Shown here: positions 1 through 12,200 of the stretch, piece by piece
Layout: each line of letters starts with the position of its first letter
Numbering within the stretch: the stretch's first letter is position 1
The notes under the pieces: generated by a model
Told to the model about the DNA's origin: nothing
What the model saw: only the letters and a program-made list of their open reading frames with translations
The model's database searches: none
Program-made: the position numbers and the translations under genes
Origin: Mytilus californianus
Lineage: Eukaryota > Mollusca > Bivalvia > Mytilida > Mytilidae
NCBI RefSeq assembly: GCF_021869535.1
Contig: NW_026262701.1
Coordinates: 5,595,501-5,659,500 of the forward strand
Direction of reading: 5' to 3'
Length of the DNA: 64,000 nt

Positions 1-1130
1 ATAATAGTTTGTGATAAGGTCAGTTTATGGGGAACCACTAGTGTTTAAGGTCCATGATATTTGGTATGCAATTGTATTAGCAATGGCACATCTCAATTCA
101 ACGAGAGTTTATTTGGCCTTTCCCCCTCAATCAGTTTTAATTGACTTTTAGACTTTTGCATACTGTTGATTCATTATTATTCTTTGGATACCAATTTTCG
201 TTGGTTAAGTGGGTACAGGTGAACCAAGAATTCAAATGATCAACGAATTACAAATTTTCTATAGGCTTTGTATGGAGAGATTGGAAAACCATGAAAGCAA
301 ATTTCCACGAAAAAGCATGTTTTCCTAAATCCACGAAAATTGATACCCACGAAAATAAATGAATCCACAGTAGTTGACATGTTCCAATTTCATGGAGATT
401 ATTTAGCCCCTCCCTCTCGACCATTTTTCTAGTGACTTTGAAGCTTTTCAGCTTTTCTTAGTTTACATATATTAGTTTGTGATTAGATCATTTTATGGGG
501 AACCACTAGTGATAGGTCAATGGTATTTGCATGCTGTTGTATTAGCATTGGCACATACATGTGAACCTCCCGACGGGAGTACAATAATCCCGTTTTCAGG
601 GGTCTCCTTCAGATCTCTTTTTTAAAAGAAAAAAAAATCCTGTGTATGAAATATTTCATGAATGAAAAATTTCAGCCCAACATATCTGGTGTAACTGACA
701 TTACCTGAAGTTATATTTTACCTGTAAATCAATTAACATGCATAATTATATGGCTTCACTTGTCAGCTTGGGTGTCAAACATACTGGTAATCAACGATTT
801 TTACCTCAGGCTAACTGCCGTTGTGTAATAAAAACTGTGTGTATTTAAAAATAATTGAAATGAATTTTGGGTTACTTCCCTTGATTTTTCCTGTTTTAAG
901 TTACTTTCCTTTAAATAATGTAAATTTTTAAACGAATATAAATAAAATATAAATTGAACAAATAATCATAAAAGGATGGTAATAAAACGATATTAAATGT
1001 CTTAGGACAAATGAAAAAATAATAATTTGAAAATTATTTGAGGTTCTAAACTTCATTTCAAAGCTTAAATTGAAATTTATATATTAACTATGACCCTTTA
1101 TTCTTGTTTGAATGTGTGTCTTAACATGCA
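1..1130. repeat. Left copy of a 1.13 kb segmental duplication
   Basis: This stretch recurs at 3546-4675 with a constant offset of 3,545 bp and no indels. I count about five mismatches, four of them in the last 100 bp. The left copy probably continues beyond the window start. It contains copies of the GTTTGTGATTAGGTCAG-type intronic repeat and, from about 551, a repeat opening with the palindrome CCCGACGGGAG that also occurs near 26190. No exon was found in it. Confidence 0.93.
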
Positions 1131-1371
1131 TTCAGAATCACAGCCTATATCCAATCAAGTGCTGTTTGAATTCTGATGGTATTGAATTGAATTCTGATTG
1201 TATTGACTTGTTTTTACTTATTTCCAAGTTTTTTAGCTCAGTTGCTTGGCGTCTTATCCTTCATCCAACTTCTGACGTGTCTGTCATCCATAGTTTTGCC
1301 TATTATTTTGAAAACTGCTATTAATAGAGAATTTCTGACCTCGCAAAAATGTTCAGAATGTTGAGCTCTAG

Positions 1372-1500
1372 ATATAAGAAGATGTGGTATGAGTGCCAAT
1401 GAGACAACTCTCCATCCAAGTCAAAATTTATAAAAGTAAACCATTATAGGTCACAGTACGGTCTTCAACACGGAGCCTGTTATCAATTTATGTCAAAACC
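1372..1500 (-). repeat. Retroelement 3' tail fragment
   Basis: AAGATGTGGTATGAGTGCCA followed by an ACTCTCC block is the reverse complement of the tail seen at 29105-29160, and it resembles 51607 and 57934. A near-identical piece lies at 2283-2377. Confidence 0.6.
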
Positions 1501-1825
1501 AACAGACAACTTCTTATAGGAAGTTCTGCCCTTAAATAAGGAATTTTACCAATTTAAAATTTTTCCCCTATTATCTCGAAAATTATAATAGATAGACAAA
1601 ACTCAAAATAGAAAAAATTATCAGTAAGACAAGATTTACAAAGAAGACAAATGACCAAAACCGTCAGACGACTCCTTATAAGAGTTATTGCCCTTTAATT
1701 ATGATTGTTATCATTTTTTGCATTATTGCCTAATACCTTAAAAACTATAATAGATACATAGAATCTTTTAAAAGCAAGTAAGGTTAATGATTGAAATCTT
1801 TAGTCGACTCCCTATAGTGATCAGT

Positions 1826-2660
1826 CTGTCTGTCTGTCCGTCTGTCTGTCCGTCTGTCCATCCGTCTGTCTGTCTGTCCGTCCGTCCTTAACAAATTGTG
1901 TCCGCTCTATATCTAGAGAACCGTTATGATTTCAAAGTTTATACTTGACATGTATATTAACCAACACCAGAGGGTGTGTCATAATGTATGTACAAATTCC
2001 TAGGTCAAAGGTCAAGGTCAAAAACTTGGTTTTAGTTGACAAACCCATGTCCTTTGGCAAAGTCGTGTCCGCTCTATATCTTAAGAACCGTTATGATTTC
2101 AAAGTTTATACTTGACATGTATATAAACCAACACCAGAGGGTGTGTCATAATGTATGTACAACTTCCTTGGTCAAAGATCAAGGTTAAAAACTTTGGTTT
2201 CAGTTGACAACCCCATGTCCTATGGTAAAGATCGTGTCCGCTCTATATCTTGAGAACCGTTATGATTTCAAAGTTCATACTTGGATATAAGAAGATGTGG
2301 TATGAGTGCCAATGAGACAATTCTCCATCCAAGTAAAAATTTATAAAAGTAAACCATTATAGGTCACAGTACGGCTGTGTATAAACCAACACTAGAGGGT
2401 GTGTCATAATGTATGTACAACTTCCTAGGTCAAAGGTCAAGGTCAAAAACTTTGGTTTTAGTTGACAAACCCATGTCCTATGGTAAAGATCGTTTCTGCT
2501 CTATATCTTGAGAACTGTTATGATTTCAATGTTTATACTTGACATGTATATAAACCAACACCAGAGGATGTGTCATAATTTATGTAAAACTTCCTAGGTC
2601 AAAGGTCATAAACTTCGGTTTCAGTTGACAACCTCATGTCCAATGATAAAGATACAAATT
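1826..2660. repeat. (GTCT/GTCC)n microsatellite plus ~170 bp minisatellite
   Basis: GTCT/GTCC tetranucleotide repeats occupy about 1826-1890. They lead into about four units of roughly 170 bp, each containing TGTCCGCTCTATATCT and GAGGGTGTGTCATAATGTAT. The unit near 2283 is interrupted by a retroelement tail. GCGGGGCCC followed by a GAGAT..ATCTC hairpin near 2685-2715 looks like the 3' tail of a separate, nested Helentron-like element. Confidence 0.7.
2283..2377 (-). repeat. Retroelement tail fragment inside a minisatellite unit
   Basis: Same sequence as 1372-1465. It sits within one 170 bp unit whose flanks resume the minisatellite at TGTATAAACCAACAC, so it arrived after the array formed. 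Confidence 0.6.
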
Positions 2661-3059
2661 TTTTACCACACATTATTCACAGCGGGGCCCACAGAGATGG
2701 CTCCAATCTCAATGATATCTAGTTAGCCTTTAATATTAATATTTAACTTTTTGAGTTTTTTTTGCCTTTTTCTTGTTACTTATAATAGATAAATAGAAAC
2801 TTGAGTTAGTTTAAGTCATCAACAGGATAAGATCTACAAATATGTCAATGTGACTGAAATTTTCAATTAACTCTTAAAATAGAGTTGTTGCCCTTTAATG
2901 ACGATTTTTACTAAAAAGTGGCCATTGTTGAAGATGCAGGTGAGCAACACAGGTTCTTTAGAGCCTCTAGTTTTATGATATTTTGGTGACAATATCATCA
3001 TCATGTCCAAATATTACATCTATTATGGTCCACAGGATACATGCATTCTAAGCTTTATT

Positions 3060-3440
3060 GCTGCTAATTGTCCTTTAGTTCTCTCATGGTCACTTTATGT
3101 TCTCTTTAGGATGCTCTGAGTCTCTCAGATAGTTGAGATTAGTTTAAGGGGAACCATTAGTGGCAGGTCAAAGTATTTGGAATGCAGTTGTATAAGCATT
3201 TGCACATCTCATTTCCATGAAGATTATTTGGCCTTCCCCCCTCAATCATGTTCAATTGACTTTGAGACTTTTGCATAGTTGACATGTGCAATTTTGTGAT
3301 TTGGTCAGTTTAAGTGGAACCACTTATGATAAGTAAATGGTATTTGGTATGCAGTTGTATTAGCATTGCCATGTTTCATTTCCTTCAAACTTGTTTGGCC
3401 ATGTACCATCAGTCATGTTTCATTGACTTTGTGAATATTT
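3060..3440. repeat. Intronic GTTTGTGATTAGGTCAG repeats
   Basis: About two units of a roughly 170 bp repeat. Each carries GGGGAACCA, then TTTGGTATGCAGTTGTAT, then CATCTCATTTCCATG, then a CCCTCA.TCATG.TCATTGACTTTG block. Relatives lie at 1-560, 4015-4100, 5035-5735 and 52735-52995. Confidence 0.65.
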
Positions 3441-3545
3441 TGTAAAATTAGCATATTAAAGTATTGCTGTATTTGTCTTGCTAGACTGAATCTAATAAGT
3501 GAGACTAAGACATGCTGATTCTGCTGGGGGTGGCGGGTCAACAAC

Positions 3546-4675
3546 ATAATAGTTTGTGATAAGGTCAGTTTATGGGGAACCACTAGTGTTTAAGGTCCAT
3601 GATATTTGGTATGCAATTGTATTAGCAATGGCACATCTCAATTCAACGAGAGTTTATTTGGCCTTTCCCCCTCAATCAGTTTTAATTGACTTTTAGACTT
3701 TTGCATACTGTTGATTCATTATTATTCTTTGGATACCAATTTTCGTTGGTTAAGTGGGTACAGGTGAACCAAGAATTCAAATGATCAACGAATTACAAAT
3801 TTTCTATAGGCTTTGTATGGAGAGATTGGAAAACCATGAAAGCAAATTTCCACGAAAAAGCATGTTTTCCTAAATCCACGAAAATTGATACCCACGAAAA
3901 TAAATGAATCCACAGTAGTTGACATGTTCCAATTTCATGGAGATTATTTAGCCCCTCCCTCTCGACCATTTTTCTAGTGACTTTGAAGCTTTTCAGCTTT
4001 TCTTAGTTTACATATATTAGTTTGTGATTAGATCATTTTATGGGGAACCACTAGTGATAGGTCAATGGTATTTGCATGCTGTTGTATTAGCATTGGCACA
4101 TACATGTGAACCTCCCGACGGGAGTACAATAATCCCGTTTTCAGGGGTCTCCTTCGGATCTCTTTTTTAAAAGAAAAAAAAATCCTGTGTATGAAATATT
4201 TCATGAATGAAAAATTTCAGCCCAACATATCTGGTGTAACTGACATTACCTGAAGTTATATTTTACCTGTAAATCAATTAACATGCATAATTATATGGCT
4301 TCACTTGTCAGCTTGGGTGTCAAACATACTGGTAATCAACGATTTTTACCTCAGGCTAACTGCCGTTGTGTAATAAAAACTGTGTGTATTTAAAAATAAT
4401 TGAAATGAATTTTGGGTTACTTCCCTTGATTTTTCCTGTTTTAAGTTACTTTCCTTTAAATAATGTAAATTTTTAAACGAATATAAATAAAATATAAATT
4501 GAACAAATAATCATAAAAGGATGGTAATAAAACGATATTAAATGTCTTAGGACAAATGAAAAAATAATAATTTGAAAATTATTTGAGGTTCTAAACTTCC
4601 TTTCAAGGCTTAAATTGAAATTTATATATTAACTATGACCCTTAATTCTTGTTTGAATGTGTGTCTTTACATGCA
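3546..4675. repeat. Right copy of the 1.13 kb segmental duplication
   Basis: Matches 1-1130 base for base apart from about five substitutions. Similarity stops at ATGCA (4675), after which this copy runs into poly(A). The 2.4 kb between the copies holds the family I element and is not repeated after 4675. Confidence 0.93.
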
Positions 4676-4842
4676 AAAAAAAATCTACTTGCAGATAGGT
4701 TAACAAATGTTCTTATTGCAATGATTGTTCTAAAGAATAATGAGAAAGAAGACAACAAATAAAAAATTTAAAGAACATACTATAAAAAAAAAAGAATGTT
4801 AGATTGAACATGTTGAATAAAGATAGAGAAATTTATAAGTAC

Positions 4843-5037
4843 AAGGGTACTATAAACATAATACATTCGGATGGAAAGTTGAAGAAAACACACTTTAAAA
4901 GACAATTTCTACAGCACACGGTTACATTTACGACAAAATTTATGTCAATTAAAAACCTCCTGATCTGAGTCCTAATCTCCTGACCAAAATTTCCCAATCT
5001 CCTGATCTGAGTTTCACAGTCCATCAGATATATTTTG
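4843..5037. repeat. Dispersed repeat with CTGATCTGAGT motifs
   Basis: Recurs at 27045-27232. Both copies keep the minus-strand reading MDCETxIRRLGNFGQE open, but I see no splice context or larger gene, so I annotate it as a repeat. Confidence 0.6.
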
Positions 5038-5735
5038 GCACATCTCATTTCCAAGAAGACTATTTTACCCCATCCCCTCAGTCGTGGTCTATTGTCCTTG
5101 AAACTTTTGCTTAGTTTACATGTATCAGTTTGTAATTAGATCAGTTTAAGGGGAAACATTAGTAGTAGGTCAATGATATTGGTATGCAGTTATATAAGCA
5201 TTGGCACATCTCATTTCCATGGAGATTATTGCGCTCCCCCTTTAGTCTATTGACTTTGAATATTTTGCTTTGTTTACATGTTAAAGTTTGTGATTATATC
5301 AGTTTAAGATAAACTAATAGTTAGGACAATTAATTGTATGTAGTTGTATAAGCATTTGCATGTCTCACTTCCATGGAGATTATATGGCCCTGTCCTATTA
5401 TCATGGTTCATTGACTTTAAAATTTTTATATATTTTACAAGTTTGTGTTTAGGTTACTGTAAACCAACCTATTTTTGCTGATACTTTATTTCGCTTTAGC
5501 CCTTTCTAACCCATTTCAAAATTCTAAAATTATCTTGGTGAAGATAAGTAAGGAAAAATCCAAGTTTTACATATTCACACCCATTATATTCACTTTATTT
5601 TTGTATTTGTGAAAGTCGTGACAATAAGTTGGTTTACAGTTAAGTTTAAAGGGAACTTATTATGATAAGCCATTTTTTTTGGTATGCAGTTTTATAAGCG
5701 TTTCTCATTTCCATGGAAAACTATTGTATGGAAAA
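5035..5735. repeat. Cluster of GTTTGTGATTAGGTCAG repeats
   Basis: About four diverged units, recognisable by GGTATGCAGTT, CATCTCATTTCCATGGAGAT and the TTAGTTTACATGT end. The last unit abuts the family I head fragment upstream of exon 1. Confidence 0.6.
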
Positions 5736-5749
5736 GAAGTCTTTTTCAA

Positions 5750-5880
5750 AGCTCACCTGGCTCAAAAGTCCATAGAGCTTTTCTCATCACTTGGTGTCCA
5801 TCTTCTGTCATCGTCTGTTCACTTTTACAAAAATCTTCTCTGCAACATTTAATAATCTTTAAAATAATAATACTTTATCT
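5750..5880 (+). mobile_element. 5' head fragment of a family I element next to exon 1
   Basis: AGCTCACCTGG, then AGAGCTTTTCTCATCACTTG, then the core start ACTTTTACAAAAATCTTCTC match the heads at 38950 and 48725. It is cut off about 10-20 bp before the 3' splice site at 5890, so it may contribute to that site's upstream sequence. Confidence 0.7.
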
Positions 5881-5890
5881 GTTTTAACAG

Positions 5891-6219
5891 GATTTTATTA
5901 TTCTTATGATGGGATTATAAGAGAAGATCCCAGAATAGATAAAAGTAGAGGATTTTGGTATAAAAAATTTGACAACATTAAAGAATCTGTCAAAAAGCTA
6001 ATTGGGAAAGATGACTATTTGACTTTACTGAAGGAAGATGCACAGCAAGCAGTGTCAGCCTTTCTGCCAAAGTGGCAACTGAAATCAATGTCATCAGATG
6101 GAGTGAATGGGAAAGAAATGATATCTTTGATTGTGAATATCAATGAAGGACTTAGAAATGTGTATGTCAAGCAGATGGACATGTTACAGGGAAATATGTT
6201 TGATAAGGTGTTTGCAAAA
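5891..6219 (+). CDS. RNF213: RNF213-like exon 1 of window (109 codons)
   Basis: The acceptor is TTTTAACAG at 5890 and the donor is AAA|GTAAGT at 6220. The first two bases finish a codon from an upstream exon outside the window. The reading begins FYYSYDGIIREDPR and ends NMFDKVFAK. The tyrosine-rich start could be the tail of the carbohydrate-binding-like region known near the RNF213 N terminus, but that is tentative. It ends in phase 0. A Helentron-like element starts 73 bp after it. Confidence 0.88.
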
Positions 6220-9200
6220 GTAAGTTCTTTCCCAAAAGACGAAAATTTCACATTTAATTGAATAGCTTCACTATGATGATGATAATGTATTTATACGGCT
6301 GCAAAATTTTTTTTTGGTTCGTATAATGCTATGATGTTGTCGTCGAAATTTCAAATTGTTTGAAAAGATTCAAGAAATCTTCAATTGCACAGTATTGCGC
6401 AATAGTTTCAATTAATCTTCAATTGCACAATAGATTTTTAAGATCTTTGACCACATTTATTTTGTGTCAGAAACCTATATTATGTCAAAAATTTGATAAC
6501 AATCCAAATTCATATAGTATCAACATGATCAAGCTTGAATATTGTGTCCAAACTTGCCACAACTGTTCAGGGTTCAACCTCTGCAGTCGTATCAGGCTGC
6601 GCTCAGTGAAACATTTTATTTTGCGTCTGCAATGATTATGAAGATTTTTGTATGGCCCTGCTACAAAGCAAGGAGATGAAGCATATTGTTGTTAACCCTT
6701 GTCTGTTTAGCCTCTAAAAGGGTAAAAGGTTTGTCCTACTTTCTTAGCTTCTCAAGCCTAAGATAAGTTCAATAGTAACTAACAGTTATTGTTTAATAAT
6801 ATTTTGGTGTATAGATTCCTTTTAAGCTGTACATGTTGGGCTTATAAATGTCAAGTTTTGTGCTAAGGTTATTTCTCATTGACTATGAGGAATTAGTCAA
6901 CTATATTGAGTGACAAAAGGCATATATGACATCTTTACATTGTTCATTGTTAAATATTCATTATTAGGTCAGTTTCCCATCAACTATAAGCACAAGGGTA
7001 TCTAAATTTGGTTTAAAAATCAATGTTAAGCTTTCATGTTTCATGCATATAGGTCAGTCTCTTAGTTACATTGAGTCTTCTTTATTTGTTCTGTAGTTTC
7101 AATGTGTGTTGCACACACCTTGAAGTTTTATTGTTGTAAGACCTTTATCTCTAACTCTGTCAATATATTCAGTAATGATCAATTCAGCAAGCAAGACAGT
7201 TTTATTGTGTGCATTCTCATTTAAAAAAAATTATGAGATCAAATTATTGTTTTAAATTCCAACACTGCTGTAGAGCAAATTTCAAACTCTATCCCAAAAT
7301 CTGATTGATAATACTCACTATAATAAGCAAGTGTAGTGTTATAAAATTCTTTCCTTCCAATGTTGATGACAAACCATCTTTTCCTTGTGATGAGTTGTAA
7401 AGTGAAACACTTAAATATGTAAGGACATTTGTACAAACATTTTTTACTTGCTGTAGGATCACATAGATTGTAAAAAAATATAATTGTAAAAAATTATAAG
7501 AATTAGCACAATTTGTATTGCAATGCTAGATAAAATAACTATTTGAAAAACTTGTATTGAGATCAATGTCTTAGCAGCATTTCACACAATGATTTTATGT
7601 ATTTAAGGGCCTTATGTCTCCCATAAAAAAGATCATTCATGAATTGGAAAGAAGGAAGACAGAAAAACTTGATTTGGAGGGAAAGACTCTTTGCTTAGTA
7701 ACTGCTGTCACCGTAACACATATAGTTGTTGAGTTTGAGGTCCATTTGGCAAGCGATGAAAGAAGAATGTTGTGTGAGGCTTTACTACCTAGTCCTGATT
7801 TTGACAGTAAAACATCACTTGATGTTGAGGAAGCAGTAAAATTTCTTCCTAAAGATATTAAGTATGATTTAATTACATTTACACCGTAATTTAGGTATAT
7901 TTGGAGTCTAAATTAAAATCTACAGAGTATTTTAATAATTTGCCAAAATAAAGTTTATACATGTATCATCCTTTTTTAACTAGAAAAATCTGGTTATTTA
8001 AATTGAGTAAAATGGAGTACAGTTGGCAGGTGGTGGGCAGACAGGGTGGTCAAGCGTCTGCCAACAGTTACCTGCAATAACTTATTTACCGTTTAACCAA
8101 TGCTTTTCAAATTTTCCAACAGGAAAAATCTGGTTATTAAAAGGGGGAAGTACAGCGGAGGGTGGTTGGCAGTGGTCAACAGTTTCCATGCAATAACTTA
8201 TGAACTATTTAACAAATGCTTGTCAAATTTTATTATCTTGTTACTTATATCAAAATGGAGGTCAAGTTAGATTTCACTTTTGATGATTAGAAGTTATGGT
8301 CCTTGATATCAGGAAAATTGACACTTTATGTTATTTTCGTGTAATAACTTTTGAACCGTTCCGTTCAATTAATGGTTTTCAATATTTGATATCCTGTACC
8401 TGATGACAAAAAGGTCAAGGTGGTTATTTACAAATTTTCGATTTTGACATTCAGAAGTTATGGTACTTGATCGATTGGAAAATGGCACTTTATGTTGTTT
8501 CCATGTAATTACTTTTGAATCGTTTAACTAATGCTTTTCAAATTTTTATATGTTCAATATTTTTCACTTTTGCTGCTTAGGAGATATACTGTAGTCCTTG
8601 ATAGATTGAAAAATAGGCACAGAATGTGGCAGGTCAAACAAGTCTGAAAATGCCTTCAAAATAAAAAAAAATTGACAGTTCATTTTCTGTAAAAATATAA
8701 AAAGTATGGGTCATGGAGGTTTTCTTCAAGCTACAGGTTTTGCAAAATTGTCTGATTTTGGATGGAAAAACCAATTTTTGTTTGTTAGAAAGATAATTAC
8801 TGTATATTGTCGTCTATGATACACATTTTTTTTACCTCTGATACATAGTTGGTAGAGGGTTGCATATTATACACAACTGTAGACATTTTTTTCTAATTGA
8901 ATTTTTTGTTTTTTTTATAAATGATAATGTTTTTTCTTCATCATTATATATTCAAAACGGTTTTTATACGCCCGTTTATGGGACGTATTATGGTATACCG
9001 TTGACCGTCCGTCCGTCCGTCCGTCCGTCCGTCCGTCCGTCCGTCCGTCTGTCTGTCTGTCTGTCTGTCTGTCAGTCCGTCCGTCCATCCGTCCGTCCGT
9101 CCGTCCGTCCGTCCGTCCGTCGTCAACATGTCGGACATTAATTCAAAAACGCTTTAACCAATATGCATGAAACTTTGTTGAATTGTTTATATCTATTGAC

Positions 9201-12200
9201 TTGAGCTCCCTTTCTTTTTTTATAAATTTCAGATTTACCATTTCCGAGTTTTGGGGTTTTATTCATTAAAAAAGGGGGGATTTTACAGTTTTCGGACAAT
9301 AACTCAAAAACAATTTCACCAATTTGCAAGAAACTTTGGTGAATTGTTTAGTTTTATCGACATGAGCTCCCTTTTGATTTTTATAAATTTCAGACTATAC
9401 GTTTCCGATTTATGGGGTTTTGTTGTCGAGCCTGTGACTTTTGTCACAGAAAGCTTGATATAGGGATAGTGATCCGGCGGCGGCGGCCACGGCATTAGCT
9501 AACTTCTTAAAAGCATTATATTTTAGAAGCTAGAAGACCTGGATGCTTCATACTTTGTATATAGATGCCTTATGATATGAATTTCCGTCTGTCATATGTC
9601 CATTGTCCTTGACCTCATTTGCATGGTTCAGTGACTACTTGAAAAAAAAGTCAAAATTTTTTGTAATGTTAATTTCTTTCTTATTATGAGTAATAGGATA
9701 ACTTTATTTAGTATGTGCGTACCTTGCAAGGTCCTCATGCCCGTCAGACAATTTTCATTTGACCTCGACCTCATTTCATGGATCAGTGAACAAGGTTAAG
9801 TTTTCGTGGTCAAGTCCATATATCAGATACTATAAGCAGTAGGTCTACTATATTTGGTATATGGAATGATTGTAAGGTGTACATGTCCAACTGGTAGGTG
9901 TCATCTGACCTTGACCTCATTTTCATGGTTCAGTGGTTAAAGTTAAGTTTTTGAGTTTTGGTCTTTTTTTCTAATACTATATGCAATAGGTCAACTATAT
10001 TTGGTGTATGGAAATATTTTATGATGTACATGTCAGTCTCACAGGTTTTATTTGACCTTGACCTCATTTTCACGGTTCATTTCTCAGTGTTAAGTTTTTG
10101 TGTTTTGGTCTGTTTTTCTTCAACTATAAGCAATATATCAACTATATTTGTTGTATGGAAGGATTGTAAGGTGTATATGTCTGTCTGGCAGGTATCGTCT
10201 GACCTTGACCTCATTTTCATGGTTAATTGGTCAATGTTAAGTTTTCATGGTTAAGTTTGTTTCTTAGATACTATAAGCAATAGGTCAACTATATTTAATG
10301 CATACATTGATTGTAAGGTGTCATGTCTGTCTGGCATGGTTCATCTGACCTTGACCTCATTTTCATGGTTCATTGGTCAATGTTAAGTTTTCTTGGTTAA
10401 GACTGTTTCTTAGAAACTATAAGCAATAGGTCAACTATGTTTGGTTTATTGAATGATTGTAAGGTGTACATGTATTTCTCATTTGGTTTATCTGACCTTG
10501 ACCTCATTTTCTTGGATCATGTTAAGTTTAGGTGTTACTTGTAGTAAAGCTTTATATTTAGGACTATCAACATAAAATCAATGGTTAGTAAAGAAGGCGA
10601 GACATTTCAGCGTGTGCACTCTTGTTCATTACAATAAGGGGTATTTTCCAGTTTTCGGACAATAACTCAAAAATGCTTTCAGCATTTTTTATGAAACTTT
10701 GGTAAATTGTCTATATCTATTTTTGTAAGCTCCCTTTTGATTTTTATAAATTTTCGATTTTATGTTTCCGAGTTATTAGATTTTATTTGTTTATAGTCTG
10801 ACAACAGATTTACTAAGTATTGCGCAACAGCACAGTGTATTGCACAACAGCAAGAAATCTTTCATATAACCAATTTCAAGTTCTTTGACTACATTTATTC
10901 AGAAACCTGTAATATATCAAATATTTAGTTACAATCCAAATTCAGACCTGTATCAAGCTTGAATATTGTGTCAATTTTTGCCCCAACTGTTCAGGGTTGG
11001 ACCTCTGTGTATCCAGCAAAGCGTAAGCAGTTTATTATTCATTTTCTTATTTAAAAAAAACTTTTTTTTTCTACTCATTATTGAAAATTTAAAGTACAGG
11101 TATGACATCTTGCATTAGTGAGCTTAAGGGGTAATTAAGAATTAAGTGTGGTTGTGTAGCAATAAGATTATCATGTCAACTTTTGACAGGTGTTCAATAT
11201 AATAACCTCAGAAATTGCCCCAAATCAACATAATCAATAAAAAGTAAAATAACAAAAAAATTCCTAACTCCAAGGAAAATTCAAAACGGAAAGTTCCTTA
11301 TCAAATGGCAAAATTAAAAGCTCAAACACATCAAACAAATGGAAAACAACTGTCATATTCCTGACTTGGTACAGGCATTTCCTTATGTAGAAAACGGTGG
11401 ATTAAAAAGATATAGTGTTGTATTGCTGCAATAATTAGATATAACTTTCTTTATAGCAGTTATAGGGGGGGATTTTTTTTCTTTAAAATTTTCCATTTTT
11501 AATTGGTTATTTCTGATTTATATATAAAAGCAAATAATAATGATATGGTTTGAATAGGTAAATTAAAAATTTTTAAGTTCTTAGACCACATTCATTCTGT
11601 GTCAGAAACCTATGCTGTATCAAATATTTAATCACAATCCAAATTCAGTGCTGTATTAAGCTTGAATGTTGTGTCCATACTTGTCCCAACTGTTCAGGGT
11701 TTTGACCTCTGCAGTCGTATCAAGCTGCGCCCAGCGGAGCATTTTATTTGAATCGGTTGTCAGAGAATCTGACACAAAAAAGGGATTATCATTATGAAAA
11801 TGGATAGTCAGAGATTCTGACAAAGAATTCAAATCATTTTGATTCTCATCATTAAATAATATATCAAGATATAAATCTTCCAGATCCATGTTGATGTTTT
11901 CTTCCAATTTATTCTCGACCTTTCCGAGAATATCATATCTAAGTCTCTGTAACCATAGAGGTATTTCTCTGTCAATGCACAGTTTGAGTCTATCATGATG
12001 CACAACTTCCTCTCTTCTCCTGTCTTTAATCTTTAGCAATACAGGAGACTTAACTTCAACAACCACATATGGACCTTTCCAAGGAGCTTTTAATTTCGGA
12101 GATATCCCTACTTTCCTAGCTGTACCTAATTTTAATACAATATTTTCTGAAGTTAAGATTTAAAACGTAATCTTGTTTTTGACGTTTCTGTGCGGATTTA

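Larger units (their letters stand above)
1230..2976 (+). mobile_element. Degenerate Helentron-like element, family I (AGCTCACC)
   Basis: The 3' end is clear: GGTGAGC at about 2940, then the hairpin region ending TTTAGAGCCTCTAG near 2972, as in the better copies ending at 41118 and 51046. The head is decayed (TTTTAGCTCAG near 1230). The interior matches the family core that also appears at 63478-64000. A microsatellite-led minisatellite and two short retroelement tails lie inside it, so it is a composite. Confidence 0.6.

Noticed and set aside
8860..9141. Open frames of alternating RPSV or DGRT residues
   Set aside because: They are translations of the GTCC/GTCT microsatellite in the family VII element.
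11656..11750. C-terminal end of the minus-strand integrase frame
   Set aside because: This part translates the inserted family II tail (for example, the hairpin GCTGCGCCCAGCGGAGC), not integrase.
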